From NCBI GenBank assembly GCA_019155185.1, contig CM032809.1, positions 422,501 to 486,500 on the forward strand: 64,000 nucleotides of DNA, in the 5' to 3' direction. The position numbers and the translations under genes are program-made. Source of the DNA: Beaufortia kweichowensis (taxonomy: Eukaryota > Chordata > Actinopteri > Cypriniformes > Gastromyzontidae). The notes beneath the pieces are model-generated. The model searched no databases and was not told the origin of the DNA. It worked only from the letters and a program-made list of their open reading frames with translations. Shown piece after piece: positions 26,675 through 43,128 of the stretch (position 1 is its first letter; every line of letters begins with the position of its first letter).

Positions 26675-28285
26675 CTACTCAACCTTCCATATGCCGATCT
26701 TGCCATCGTCCTGCGCGGCTCCACTGAGCACGTATCGATCTTCAGCCGAGCACAGCGTCTGCACGCAGTCGGCGTGTGCCACCAGCTCTTTCTCCACTGC
26801 GTAACGCTCTGCGTTTACAACATAGATCTTACCGCGGGATTTCCCTGCTGCCCCGAGTCCACGACAACCAACCCAGATCTGACATCAGAAGAGGCAGAAC
26901 CATTATATATCTTTTAAAATCAAATTGACTGTAAGAATGAACATTTATAGACATGTGAACAGACAGACGTGTCACCTGTTTTTTCACTCGGATCATGCAG
27001 ACGACGCCTGCGCAGTCTTTCAGCTGGATTCTGATGAAGGGTCTGCTCAGGTCTCTGCAGTGCCACATGCAGATCTCACCTGCGTCTGTGAAACCGGCCC
27101 ACAGCTGCTCCGACTGCAATGCAGACGCATTCATCAGAGATCATCTCACACACTCTCATCTAACTTTGTAAGCTTTTATTCTTCATAAAACTTTTACATT
27201 TGTGTTTATATTGTTTAGCATAAAAGAGCTGTCTCTCTCTTCTCTCATGATCTACTGTAGTTTGACGCATCACAGGTCATCAGACAGAGCAGAAGCTCAT
27301 TACCTCACACATGTGCTTCATTACCGGCCTCTGTTCTTCAGAGAACCGGACACACTAACTGCCCCATGTGGACTTTTAAAGAGAGTTAAAGCCCATCTTT
27401 ACCTCATTAAAGAGCAGGAAACTGCTGAAACCTCCCGGTGAGCTCTGCTGATGAACAGGGAGAGACACCTTACGATGTTCTGTGCCGTTCCTGCGAACCT
27501 CTGTTAGATATTTACGTGCACCTTTGAGGAAACCACAACATGAGATGTGAGAGTTTCGTGTAAAGTTTTATTGATGTGTTTGTTAGTGACGTGACTCACA
27601 GCACCACAACATGCCGTCATGAATCTGGATGGACTGCAGCCCGTCGCACGAGACTCTGAACTGTCGTCTGGCCTGAAGCGTGGACACGTCCCAAACGATC
27701 ACACTGCCGTCTGCGCTGCACGAGTACGCCACCGTCTGACTGCGGCGGGAGATAAAACATTCGACACTTTCACCCGTCTGTTATTGAGTGTTTCAGATGG
27801 ATCTTTGGCGGTTTGTTACCTGTATTTGTCGGCTCTCTCCTCCAGGGCGAATCCGGTGACCGCCACGCGATGTTCTGTCAGTTGTTTATTGCAGGACGTG
27901 CTGTGAGGGTTAATGATGTAAATGAATGAGTCCTGCGAGCCGATCCACAGCTGATGTGAGTTTACTGCCATCATGCAGTTCTGAGAACAAAACCAAACTG
28001 TGTGTTTCTATGAGATCCAGCAGAGGGCGGCAGCAACACAACAACTACTGATTATATGTGAAATATGTTTCTATTGTACACCTGTCATAAAAACAAACAA
28101 TGACAAACATGTTAAATAACACACGTCACAGAGGGAGTTTCTCACCAGACGAGATGCTCCCACTTGTACAGAACTGTGCTGCATGGACCAGCTGGCCGCA
28201 TCAAACACCAGAACCTTCCCATCACTCATCGCACACCAGAGTTTTGGGTTTCCACCCCCGTCCAGATCTGACACACCCAGCTGAC
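26675..28285 (-). CDS. dennd3: dennd3 C-terminal WD40 repeats
   Basis: Six exons code a WD40-type beta-propeller. Recurring blade ends are PKLWCAMSDGKVLVFDAASW, QLWIGSQDSFIYIINPHS, SCSADGSVIVWDVSTLQ, LWAGFTDAGEICMWHCRDL and LSGAAQDDGKIGIWK, then the stop TAG at 26675-26677. Exon 27521-27403 (VRRNGTEHRKVSLPV) is less conserved but keeps phase. No clear poly(A) signal could be assigned; candidates lie near 26.0 kb and 25.6 kb. Confidence 0.93.
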
Positions 28286-31200
28286 CTATAAAAACACATC
28301 AGGAAACACTTACAGTACAAAAGTCTGTTTCGCAACGGCTCGGTTTCCTTTGAAACGCTGCTAATAACTTCCTCTGACGTGTCACAGCCCTTGTACCCAG
28401 AGCCCGGGGTGAATGCTGGACTGTTTACAGATTCAATGTCCAGGGCACATTTAACCCTTAAAATCAACATATATATATATACAACAAAAATATAAAGCAA
28501 AAATTATATTTTGCATATTTAGGACCTTTCAAATTAGCATTATGACATGCATTGTGTTTTCATGAAAACCTAACATTTCACTTATTTTAATTGGATTAAA
28601 ATCAGCATTAATAAACAACATTTTAACAAATACTACTGACATACACAAATAACTGAATCTTGGTTTTCTTTAGTTTAGTAGTGTTGTGATTTGGGGTGTA
28701 ACGTGACTCAGATGTATTTCCTGAGGGTCACTGATACCGTCTCACTCCTGAAACGAGTCATTCGTATGAGCCAATCAGAAATCAGCATTAAAACGCTTGA
28801 GAAAGTAAAGCAGGAGTGACGGCTGGACAAACATAGTAAATGATTAAACCCGGAGAAATTTAAGCTCTTTGAATGAGTCACTTATGAACAAACAGAGCAG
28901 AAGAAATGACAAGCATTAGTCAAGACACCTGAAGAAATCAAAGTGACATGAATGTACAGATGTGTGAGTCATAAGTCAAGATTTACACCCGTGAGGGAAA
29001 ATCCATCAGAGACTTAAAGAAGACGAAGATGAAGAACACAACACAGTGAGGTGAAGTCAGACTCTTAAAGAGCCCTTGAGCAGTTTCTGATTTATAAACC
29101 TGTTCTCATATCTGCAGGAATCATGTGATCAGATTACTGGAATCAGTAAAATGCAGGTAGTCTGTCAACACACCAGTGAAAACATGTGACCATACCCGGA
29201 GAAACCAGTTAAACCAGGTGATGTTTGCAAGACATGTGAAATGGAAGTACCCAAAACAGCAGATGATCTTGCTACTTTAACACATCACAGCATGTGACAC
29301 GACTGAGATTACTGACTGTCATCTTACCGGGAGTGTAACAGAGCACATCTACGGCCTGAGGTGAGGTCAGATTCAGTGACGGGTTTATCTTGTGCTTCAG
29401 AGTCTCTGATGTAGTCTTAGGAACCATCATGGGAACTGTGACAAATCCAAATCATTATTATATTAAACTTACACTACTAAACAATGTCCAACATAGATTT
29501 CAACCTTTATCACTAAGGGGACACATGTACAAACCCTCAAATTTCATCTTGTCAAAGTAAGCGAGTTTTGAAGCAGAATAGATGGCTTTCTGAGTCTGAA
29601 GACTGCCGACCACAGCGTCCATCAGCAGAGCGTTACACAGAGCCTGATCCATAAACTGAGGATCCTACACAAAACACATCAAAAACATGCTGTTCTTTTC
29701 TGTCACATTCATAACATAGACTGATCATTTTCTGATGTCAACAGGACTATATATAGAAATATAAACAGATTCAATATATGAATACATTCTGTGAACATTG
29801 ACTGAAAATGTCCCATCCATAACACTAGTTCTTTCATGTCATGAATGTGATGGAAAGATGACCTCTGACCCTCAGGCTGAGAAAGTGAGAAGGACCCCAC
29901 CCTAACCAAAATACAAAACCTGTGCTGTGATCATACAGATCAGCTTTAAAGCCACAATTCACACTGTCAGAAATGAATGAATGTTCAGAACGAACCTTAT
30001 GATCATCTGCCATTTTCCTCCCGGCCCACATCTCCTTTATCATCAGATGCCAGAGATCACACTCTGACTTCAGGTTAGCCTCAAAAGACTCTTTCCTGAG
30101 AGACGTCTTGATCTTCAGGGTTGGGATCCTCAGGAGAAGGAAAGGAGCTGAGGATATCTTCACATCCTGAATGAAACAGATTAATAAACGAAGTCAGATG
30201 AATATATCAAACAATCTGCTGATGAATCGGTGTTTCTTCTCACCTCAATATCTCTGAACTTGGTGATCTCCACGTATCCGGGCCGTCCCTCGGTCAGCAG
30301 GAAGAGTCTGCGCTGGGTCATGGCGATCTTCCCCACGCCGTGACTAGTCTTCACTGATGATGAGAGTTTATAAACGCATTCATTACTCTCCAGATGTTCC
30401 AGCACGACAGCCGGTAACTCCACGTCTTGAGCTGCTGCTTCAGTCTCCTTCCAGAAGTTGTAGAAGAAGCAGAAGATCTCTGGATCCACCTGCTTCTGCT
30501 GACCTGAAGAGAAGAACAAATAATGTGGTATGAAGACACAGTCTATATAATAGCAGTAAAGTGAAAATTATTAAAACATACAAAAAGCTAAATAATAACT
30601 ATAGTTTGGATTTATTTATCACTCACAGCTATTTATTGCTCACATGTTTGACAGCTAAAGATCACTAGAGACTTTATTTTAAGAACTGATGTTTTCTGTA
30701 AAGTTTCTGTGAAGAATAAGTCATGTGTTTTTCAATGCCTTATGAATGAGATCATTTTAGGATGAAGATCAATACGTGTAACGTCTTTTCCTCCCTGATA
30801 AAACTGATGTGCTAAAGTGCTTTCCTTACTGAACGACTGTAAAACATTATTTCTTATTAATTAAAACACAAACAATACAATGATAATCAGAGGAAAGATC
30901 TCTCTTGTGTTTTTCTTTTGTGTTCTTCAGATATTATGAAACAAAAGAATGATGTCAACGTCACAAACTCTTATGAAACATTCTGTCCAGGAACAGATGA
31001 CTTTCTACAGACATGAAATGATTAACCAGCATTATAGACTGAAGAAGGTTAAAGACGTCACACACATTCATGCACATGCACACGTGAGGTCACGTGTGTA
31101 CATCATGCTCTGAATGTATTAATGACACAGAGCTCATGCAGACTACTCTTACCCTCCACGTCAAGGTAAAATACAGACCGCCAAGACGCTTCCATACCTG

Positions 31201-34200
31201 GTAAATCAAATCCATTAATACCAAACACTTGTGCTGTGATCAATAAAGTCTTTGAAATGTCTTTATAAAACAGATTTATAATATTGCTGTTAATTATCAG
31301 ACACTGTAAATAACTAATTAACAAGTTAAGATTAAAATTGACATATTAAAAAATGTTACTCATTAAATGTTTTCCAACCACAAAAATCAAGCACAGGATT
31401 TCTAGAGATGCTCTGTTAGGTGATGCAGAACTGATCTCAAGATATCTGAACAGCAAGAACAGAAAGCTTGATTCGGTCTCATTCTTTAGCCAATCAAGCT
31501 TAAGCTCTTTGCTGATTGGTCCGTTGTGCTTTGTACCCACCCACAGTGAGAGCTTCAAACAGTCGATGAATGGTGCCCAGGTCCTTCACGATGCCAGACT
31601 CCTGCACGTGCCGCACAAAATCATCCAGATGTAAATGTTTCTTTGGCAGTTCAAATCTCTTGACCGTACCGCTGTCTCGCGGGCGTGCTCGGGCACGCTC
31701 GTTGTCCCTCTTCACGCAGCTGATCAGACGCTTTAGTTCGGTGCGTCTCTCGGCCGTCTGTCTCTCATCGGCCAGCAGAGAATCCACCAGCGTGTTCACC
31801 AGCTGGACGGGAAAGATGTCCACATCTGTCTTATATAAGCTCTGGAAGTCTCCGAGCGCTTCTACGCGTCTCCCGGCGACAAAATTCACCAGCCCGCGCA
31901 GGTAATGATAACGCGCCAGGAGGGCGGAGTCATCTGGGGTCGCCGTGGAGATGGCTTTAGTCAGCTGACTGATGAGGTCAGAGTAATAACTCTGAACGTA
32001 CTGAAAGGCCAGTGGAGGAGGGAATTCTGGGAGTTTAAAGGTTTTGATTGGTCTTGAGGTACTCCAGGTACCTGCAAACAACATGATGATGATGATGATG
32101 AGTTTTTACAGATCAGAAGTGCATGCAGTTATAAAGAAAAGAGTTTCACAATAGTTTTCTTACCACACTGTGAGAGCATCGTCCTCATTGACGCGTGTCG
32201 GACAGGTACGGTCAGTAATCTATCATCTGCCAGGTTAGGCATACTCATCCCCAGTCTCATATTCATACCGTTCTCAGGTCTGGAGAACTTACGGATGTCC
32301 TCCATAGTGGGTCTGCGTGGAGACTCCGTCATGGCCCTCAACCTGAACACAACATCAACAGATCAGAAAAACAGATCGCTCGCCATATGACTGCACGACA
32401 AATCACTTTTGCAACACTACGATGTCATATGATGATCGGCTTGTGTCAAAACTTTTAGTTCAAGCTAGCTGGTGGGTTAACCACGCTTAGACGCTTAACA
32501 ACATAATCCAGCGTATGAAGATATCAGTTCCCTGACAGGTATATTTGATTCAATTTGTTTAAGGTAGAAGATACAATTCTTTGCGTTTTTGTGCCACTCG
32601 TTTTATTTCACATGACATCTGAAAAACACTGCTTGTATGAATCAGTGAGAACTTCATTCACCTAGAAAACAGCTTCATTTCTGATGAACTCACGCAACTT
32701 CTTTAATAAAATAACATTTACAGTAAACACTCTGAAATTATCATCTGCACAAGATATACAAAACATCACTAAAAATATCCTTAAGACTAGAAGAGAGAGA
32801 GAGAGAGAGAGAAATATTACTCCTGCACCTGCGAGTCTCTGAGCGATTGTTCATCTCCATACGAGTAAAAGCGTCATTCCTTCTGTTCAAACGATCCCGC
32901 AGAAATGAGTGAAATATATGAGTGTCTAAAACCTACACACACAAGAATAACACAATGTAAGTGTAAAAAGTGTAAGAATAACACAATGATGTCATGGGAG
33001 GAAATAAACATGTGACCTTCTTGTAGAAGGAGTGATCTGTCAGCTCTCTGGATCTGAGAAATTCTTCACTGTTAAAAACACGATGCTCGTAGTTCAGGAA
33101 TTCACTTACATCACTACACAAAGAAGAACAATTTAAGCATTTCGTATCATCACAGAGAAACCATCACTAACAGTAAATGTTTAACTATTTAAATCATATA
33201 TCAATGCATTACATTCTCAGGTTTCAGAAGATTTTTCTGTTTGCATTGAAAGTGTCATGTGGGTGATGATCACCTGAAGATGTTGACGATGAGCTCCATG
33301 GTGATGTTGATGATGACGGTGTTGAGTCTCTGTTGCCAGTGTCTCCTGTGAGCGCGAGCATCATTGATGTCTGTGTGTGTGCTGCTGTTACACAACTCAA
33401 GATCATAGTGTAGCTGCAAATCTTTACACCTGAAACACACACACACATCACCACTGCTGCAATGATTTTATTTTCACTAGAAGCCCTGAAATGACACTTT
33501 AAATGTTGAGTTTCTCTCATATCTGGAGAATGTTTGGTGTGTGTTTGGCCCCGCTTGAAAGGGAGGGTAACATCATCAACGGAGGCTTTAACTGGATTCC
33601 TCTCTTCTTTTATTTATTGACAAGCATCAAATAAGCTAACAGAAGAAAGGTGAAAAACCGGCTTCCACTCCGGGATTTGATGATATTTTAATGTCTGCCC
33701 TCGCTCCGATTGGCTGAGAGTACTATAGTTATTTTTCTTATTTATTTATTTTTCCCATGTTATTTATTTATTCGTTTATATTCAATTTGTAATAAATTTA
33801 TGGTTTCCCCAGTTTGACTTGACAGTGTGGATTGTTGTTTCTCTTACCGGAATATAAAACAATCTTTTGCCGTCTCCGGCATGTCTAGAAGATCCAGCGC
33901 GTCTGAACTTGAAGAGAACACAGTTCCTCTGTCAATGTCTATAAGAACCAGATCCTCAATCTCCTGCCAAAAGAAACAAGACAAACCAACACTGGCTGAT
34001 ATTCATCTGTGTGAATAAATCTACAGTACACACAAACTGATGGAATCTGGTTCATACCTCATCCACATCATCATAATGGAATGTGTGGCAGCCCATCAGA
34101 TATGCGGTCGGGGCCATGATGAAGTCCAGCATCTGACGGGACAGGACGGGTACAAACGGATGCTGCCAGCGCAGAGGATGAATAAAGATCATGAAACATT

Positions 34201-35844
34201 CAGCCATCAGCGTGAGTTTAGACCAGTCGGTGGACAGAAACAACAATCTCTGCTCCATCAGGATACTGCTGATGATCTGAGGAGAAACACGGACACTTTA
34301 CAGCTCAACGGCTGATTATTTCATTACCTGAGTATACAAGTACAGCTGATGGTGTATCAGGATCTGACCTGCAGGATCTGTTCAGGTTTAAAACACAAGA
34401 AGGGCAGGTGAAGATCCAGATCCACAATGGACCGATCCGCATCCAGTTTTGATGGAAGTTCAATGAGAAGAGGTCTGAGATTAAATGCCTTTAGAAACAC
34501 AGTAAATATCAGTAAGACCAACCATGATGTTCTTCTCCTGAAGTGCACATCAGATGCCCATTTTCCACAAGTTGATATTATTCATGAGATGTCTTTAATG
34601 ACTATAAATAATGACGAGCACTAGCAGAGACAGAAAGTGTGGTACTGCTATTGTAATTATATGACCTGTATTTCAACGACAAGGAAAATCACCACTGAAC
34701 TATATTTCCATTTAAAATATTTTGGTGGGTTTTGAGATAGATTATACCTGTCTAGGTGTGGATAAATAAGTTTGAACTTTAATTCAGAAATGTCTCGTGT
34801 GAGATTCTCACCACATGCAGCTGTCCGGGTGGAGGGATGGGTACCAGAGCCAATTTAGCCGAGAACTCCTTCACCGTCTCCTCAAAGTCAGACATGCGGA
34901 CGGTCTTCAGCTGATGCAAGAAACTACAGAAGTGTGAAGCAGGAGATAAAGAGTCAAATCATCACATCTAAATACAAACATGAATCAGATAAGCAGCGTG
35001 ATCTTACCAGGACAGACCGTCTCTGAGTGCATTATAATAGGGGTATTTGGATATGACACATATGCTGTATGTTGTGTACAAGCGCTGGAGTTTGGAGGAA
35101 CGATGACCGTTGTGCTGCATCACATTATCCTGGTAAAAGCACAAAAAACACCAGAAATGAATCAAGTGAATTTTTAGTCTGTCTCTATGAAAATAAAGTG
35201 AGATATCTCACCTGAACAGGCTTACAGTACTGAGCCACCACACCATGAGTCTGATTCCCAAACACATCAGTAAAGACCAGAAAATGATACGAGTCTTCTC
35301 TGCTCTCAGTGGTTATTCTCAAACCATCCTGGTCAATAAGAAAGCAGATGTTGTTTATAATGAACTACAGAGACAGAACGCTGAATTGATGCGTTTGTGA
35401 CGGCTGTTACCAGGGAAGCAGAGCTGTTGAAGGGCTATCAGATCGATGTTTTGAGGGACACTGAGCTCCTCCGACGTGGCCGCCGCTGAGCCGTTCACCG
35501 ATTCGTTACTGGTGAAAACGGGTCTGTCTCTCTTCTTCTTGAAGGAGCGTCTCCTCTGAGCTCTGCTGAAGGCCGGAGCGTGAACCTGATCCAGACCGTT
35601 ACTGGAACTCTCTCTCTTAACAAACGGAGGAGCGTGAACCTGCAACACTTCCACCTCCACTGACGGAAGCTCTTTCCCCTGCAGCTGGATCAGAACATGA
35701 GGAACACAGTCAGCATCAATCCTGTGATGAATGGATCTAAATGATCAAATCATCTCATACCAGGCATAGTTCTTTTAGATTTTCATTAGATACACCAACA
35801 ACAACACACGCCTCCAACAGACCGGACGGGACGGTGTCTGCCAT
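26675..35844 (-). CDS. dennd3: DENN domain-containing protein 3
   Basis: DENND3 is a guanine nucleotide exchange factor for Rab12 acting in endosome and autophagy traffic. Coding exons: 35844-35761, 35678-35411, 35328-35212, 35129-35008, 34923-34812, 34488-34369, 34276-34058, 33963-33848, 33429-33274, 33113-33017, 32932-32829, 32342-32164, 32071-31541, 31197-31153, 30503-30244, 30166-29996, 29664-29535, 29435-29328, 28285-28146, 27980-27820, 27739-27600, 27521-27403, 27113-26976 and 26878-26675. The start MADTVPSGLLEACVVVGV matches the family, and the stop follows GKIGIWKVE. The predicted protein has about 1279 residues with the 45-nt exon and 1264 without, close to the human protein. Phases agree everywhere except for one extra base at the junction into 35328. 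It lies next to ptk2, as in human. Confidence 0.95.
29328..30503 (-). CDS. dennd3: dennd3 PH-like region exons
   Basis: Exon 30503-30244 reads QQKQVDPEIFCFFYNFWKET through KLSSSVKTSHGVGKIAMTQ and LFLLTEGRPGYVEITKFRDI, the GRAM/PH-like fold of DENND3. Exon 30166-29996 adds RIPTLKIKTSLRKESFEANL and WHLMIKEMWAGRKMADDHK. Exons 29664-29535 and 29435-29328 add DQALCNALLMDAVVG and LKHKINPSLNLTSPQAVDVL. All phases agree. Confidence 0.92.
31153..31197 (-). CDS. dennd3: dennd3 45-nt phase-symmetric cassette exon
   Basis: The segment is flanked by an acceptor (GATTTACCAG) and a strong donor (GTAAGAGT). It enters and leaves in phase 1, so it can be included or skipped without a frameshift. It inserts MEASWRSVFYLDVE between FEALTVG and QQKQVDPE. 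As I remember the mammalian protein, these two parts join directly, so this is probably an optional fish exon. It could also be a decoy. Confidence 0.55.
31541..32932 (-). CDS. dennd3: dennd3 linker and central helical region
   Basis: Exons 32932-32829, 32342-32164 and 32071-31541 follow the DENN domain. They give FHSFLRDRLNRRNDAF, then a serine/arginine/methionine-rich linker containing LGMSMPNLADDRLL, comparable to the regulatory linker that ULK phosphorylates in mammals (inference from position). The large 531-base exon has LLARYHYLRGLVNFVAG and DFQSLYKTDVDIFP, then ELPKKHLHLDDFVRHVQESG ahead of FEALTVG. Phases are clean. Confidence 0.9.
33017..35844 (-). CDS. dennd3: dennd3 tripartite DENN domain exons
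   Basis: Ten exons code the uDENN, core DENN and dDENN parts. Landmarks include a basic stretch RRRSFKKKRDRP in exon 35678-35411, then YHFLVFTDVFGNQTHGVVAQ, QRLYTTYSICVISKYPYYNA, SIVDLDLHLPFLCFKPEQIL, HPFVPVLSRQMLDFIMAPTA and NYEHRVFNSEEFLRS. The last of these is near-identical to mammalian DENND3. The DENN module is the Rab12 exchange unit. The exon at 35328-35212 does not join in frame to the exon before it. Confidence 0.93.
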
Positions 35845-35855
35845 CAGAAGCTGCT

Positions 35856-38300
35856 CTGAAAAACTTTAATCTTCACTCTTCAGATCCATTACTGTGAAAT
35901 GACTCCCGTCAGCCTGTTCAAGTGATTACAAAGAATTCTTTATATGAGCAACTACTGCAGAGATGAAAACAGAATAAAACATGTTTTGTGTTCTCAGATT
36001 TTCAACAATAAATGTCCTGAACAAGATGAAAGTCTTAAAAACACATTTCTCTCACTGACCAGAAACATTTAACACATGGGCTATTACAGCGTTAAGGACT
36101 TGAAAGATAAATTCTCACAGAATGTATTTATGATTAATATACTGAATCATCTAAAGTCCTGTTGATCGAGTCCAGACATTAGAAAATATCTATACACTCA
36201 AATCTACATGAAATAGTTATTATGCTTTTCTTTACTTCCACCATCATTCTGCTTCTGCAGTCACATTACAGTGAAAATCATCAAACCACTTCAAACAACA
36301 TTTAAAAACTAAAAGCTCATCATACCTTCTCATTAGTTTTATAGACTCTATTAGTTTGGTAGCATCTGGTTTTGATGTGAAACTGGATCGAGCCCAAGAT
36401 GAGAGTGAGCGAGTGAAATCACACTCTGTAAGTGCATTTACACTCATAAACACAGTTTCTACTGTACATCAGACTTCATGATGTGTAACAGAGATCTCAT
36501 TCATACAGCTGCAGTGATGTCACAGCACACACACACACACACACACGCACGCACGCACACACACATACATACTCTATTTTCCATCAGTCTGAACATACAG
36601 CACCAGTCAAAAGTCTGGAAACACTTTAATCACTGCTGTTTACATGTCTTCTTCACATTTTAGTAAACTCATCAAAATCATGAAATAACTGTACTGTACT
36701 GTAACTGTAACTGTGGGAATTATAAAAGCATGCAAAATAAATCAACACTGTGTTATATTTGATAATCTTTAAGAATAGTCACACTTTATAAAATCATCCT
36801 CTTGACATTTTATCATCCAGATTCTTGAGATCTCAACCTGAGAAGCTTTTTAAACAGACCTGAAGACATTTCTATCCATGCTGGACTCTTATTGACTGAT
36901 TTCTTTCTGTTTTATTAATTATTTAGTAATACATTTCAAAAATACTTTTGGTAAATAAAACTTTAGTTTTATAATGAAAGAAATTATTATGTTGGCACAA
37001 TTATATTTTTGTCTTCAAAAGTCATTTCAAACATTGAAATATACATCTTCAGATGAAAAGAGTTTTATGATGATAAGAAACGTTGTCAGATGTGTTAAAC
37101 TTTTGACTGATACTGTACAGATACTTAAACTACATTCACCTTTACAGAAACATCTTTCTGAAATCTTCCTCTGCGTGTCTGTTAAAACAGTGAGATTATA
37201 AAAGCAGTTCATTTACACTTCTGTGATATATACTGTCAACCATATTCAACTTCATAAGCGAAACTCGCATGACATACTGTATATAAAACACACTGTACAG
37301 AGAAATGTTTCACTGGATGTAACAATAAAAGTTAGTGTTGCAGCTCACGCGTGTTCAAATGTTACTGTGTGAAACAATGTAGCAACTAAACAACAACGTT
37401 CATGAAAGATCAAAGAACAAACCTTCAATCCGCCGCGACACAATGTGTCAAAGAATCCAAACGATGAGTTTAAACATCTGATGAAAGTGTGAGAACAGCG
37501 TGTCTGAGATGCAGAAGACACAAACACACGTCTTAATTAAAACATGACGGCGGGAAGACACACATCTCATCTCACACACACACACACACACACACACACA
37601 GATGTGCTCGACAAAATACCATTTCTACTATAGCAAAGGATACGCTTATGAATATTAATGATGTCACGTTGACATCACTTGGAAACCTTCCTGGTCCGTC
37701 CAGTCAGCTGACTTCATTTATATTATGGCCACGCCTTCACAACGAGGATAAAAAAGGACGTACTTACGTCATTAATATTTATGAGGTCACGTCTTCGCTG
37801 CGTTGCAAACAGCAGTCGCAAGATTTAACTCAGACTTAAGCGCCATCTAGTGTATGAAAGGACGTCAATGACATAAAGATTAAAACTACAGAATAAAACT
37901 GCTTTACACTACAAAACATCTTTACTTTCTTGAACATCATTCACAGTCAAAGGCTTATTTACACTGTACTACAGTATAAGAACAGTACAATTTTGTAAGA
38001 AATTACACTCATAATGCAATAAAATTCAAATCTACTCTGATACTCGCTACTCAATAATAAAAGTCTAAACTCATCAGCTTGATTGTTTTCAACTAAAAAA
38101 AATCACAAACTAATCAATTCACTTTGAGAAACAGATGAATTTACTTTGAAAAAAGTTTACAACATGAAGATAATAAAAATTATTATTATTTAAAAAATAG
38201 TTGCAACATTTTTACACATAATATAAACATAAAACCGCAACAATCTTTGAAAATGATAAAAATTAGCATAAAAGTACAAATGAACAATCAGAATGTAGGA
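35856..38300 (-). other. dennd3 upstream region and klhl7 3' flank
   Basis: No coding exon found. The dennd3 coding exon has an acceptor (TTTTTCAG) at 35856/35857, so at least one leader exon lies upstream, perhaps near 37.5 kb where CpGs appear (ACGGCGGGAAG), but no donor was fixed. The region also holds a MITE at 36598-37115. Confidence 0.5.
36598..37115 (+). mobile_element. MITE copy A with TA target duplication
   Basis: Begins CAGCACCAGTCAAAAGTCTG and ends with the near-complement AACTTTTGACTGATACTG, with TA on both sides. The length is 518 bp with no transposase frame. TIRs and TA duplication fit a Tc1/mariner-type non-autonomous element. The internal part matches copy B at 52060-52488 in reverse orientation, for example GAAGCTTTTTAAACAGA. 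Confidence 0.8.
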
Positions 38301-38537
38301 CAATCATTCACAATATTGATCTGTAGAACATCCTTCTGACAGCCATCCAGAACAACATGTGAAAGAGTATAAGAAAAAAATAATGAGCTCGATTTGTCTC
38401 ATCTGAATAACATAATTCCTCATCGGGTAAACACATAACACAACAAATCTCCCGACACAATAACAAGTCAATATCTCTGAACACAGAGCTCTTCTGAGGC
38501 ACTGCATCGTTCAGCCACAACAGTCGCCATGACAACG

Positions 38538-41710
<3,173 letters not shown>

Positions 41711-42964
41711 CTGTAAACACAGGTCAAAGTTCACATGTCAACATCAACTAGTGCATTATTCTGGCTGTAAATGCACAATCCTTACATTCATATTGTGCAT
41801 CATTTGCAAATGATTATACATTATTATACAATACATTTCTGACAGATATCTCAAAGCATATATATCTTATTTTAAATTGTGCATATGTCTCATATCTGAG
41901 ATGATGTGATGTCATACAGTATGAGAGAGAGAGAGAGAGAGAGACAGACAGAGAGACAGGACTGTGGTTAGAATTAGGCAACATCCACTAATCAAAAAAA
42001 TACAAAAAGAGCAGTAATTTTGGAAACATCTGAAACTCAGTGACCCCGCCTATCATTATAAAGCCCTGAGATGAGCAAAGAAACCAATCCCTTCTTTCAT
42101 CTGATCCAGAACTTCAGTCCTGATGTTTCACTCACATCTACTGACAATCATCACACTGAAGATCTGAATCATAACAATACTGACAAAATTAAATTAAATC
42201 TAATTACAGCACAAATGAAAGAAAATTACATTAGTCATTGGAAACATCAAACACAACAACAAAGTAAAATGAAATGTTATTTTGGCCCTCAATAGAGAAT
42301 ATTGTATGGCAGACTATCTGTACACAGTGTCAGATAAAAACTGAGAGCCACGTGATCAGATACAGACTCAGTGGACACAAGCTGACTATAGAGACGGGTA
42401 ATACAGAAAACATGGCTGCCACAGGACGAGACACTGTGATCTGAACTTCGAGACAGAACTGTACTGAACTAACAGAATGCACAAAATATACAGACATTCG
42501 ACAGTGTTTTATGAAAAAATAAAGTGCATCCAGCACACGTTGAAACTCTATGAAACGATGAGAAGCTGCCAGTCTATCCACAAGGACTGCTGTGTGTTAG
42601 CAGCACAATATGTGTCTGTCTGTCATAACAAAAATACTTCTTCATCTGTCCTGAACATGTTTCACACGTGTAGATAAATTGATGCTCATTTTATATCACA
42701 CTGCTCTTATATTACTGTCATCTAGTATTCTTTCCACTTGAATGTATATTTTGCTTTTATTCTTTAAATCTATTTAATCTCTATAGATACATCTTACTTT
42801 TATAACTTTTCTTTGTACATAATTTGGATGTCAGAACAATTGTAAAAATAGTAAATAATCGTTTTTATTGAGGTGTATTATAATCATCAGTATAACAGCG
42901 AGACAGACAGACAGACTTGAGTTCTTCACTGTAATCAAGAGAGAGAGAGAGAGAGACAACAGAC

Positions 42965-43029
<65 letters not shown>

Positions 43030-43044
43030 GAGAGAGAGAGAGAC

Positions 43045-43128
<84 letters not shown>

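Noticed and set aside
31570..31905. Plus-strand frame over the large dennd3 exon
   Set aside because: A shadow; the minus-strand reading is continuous with the dennd3 protein and its phases.
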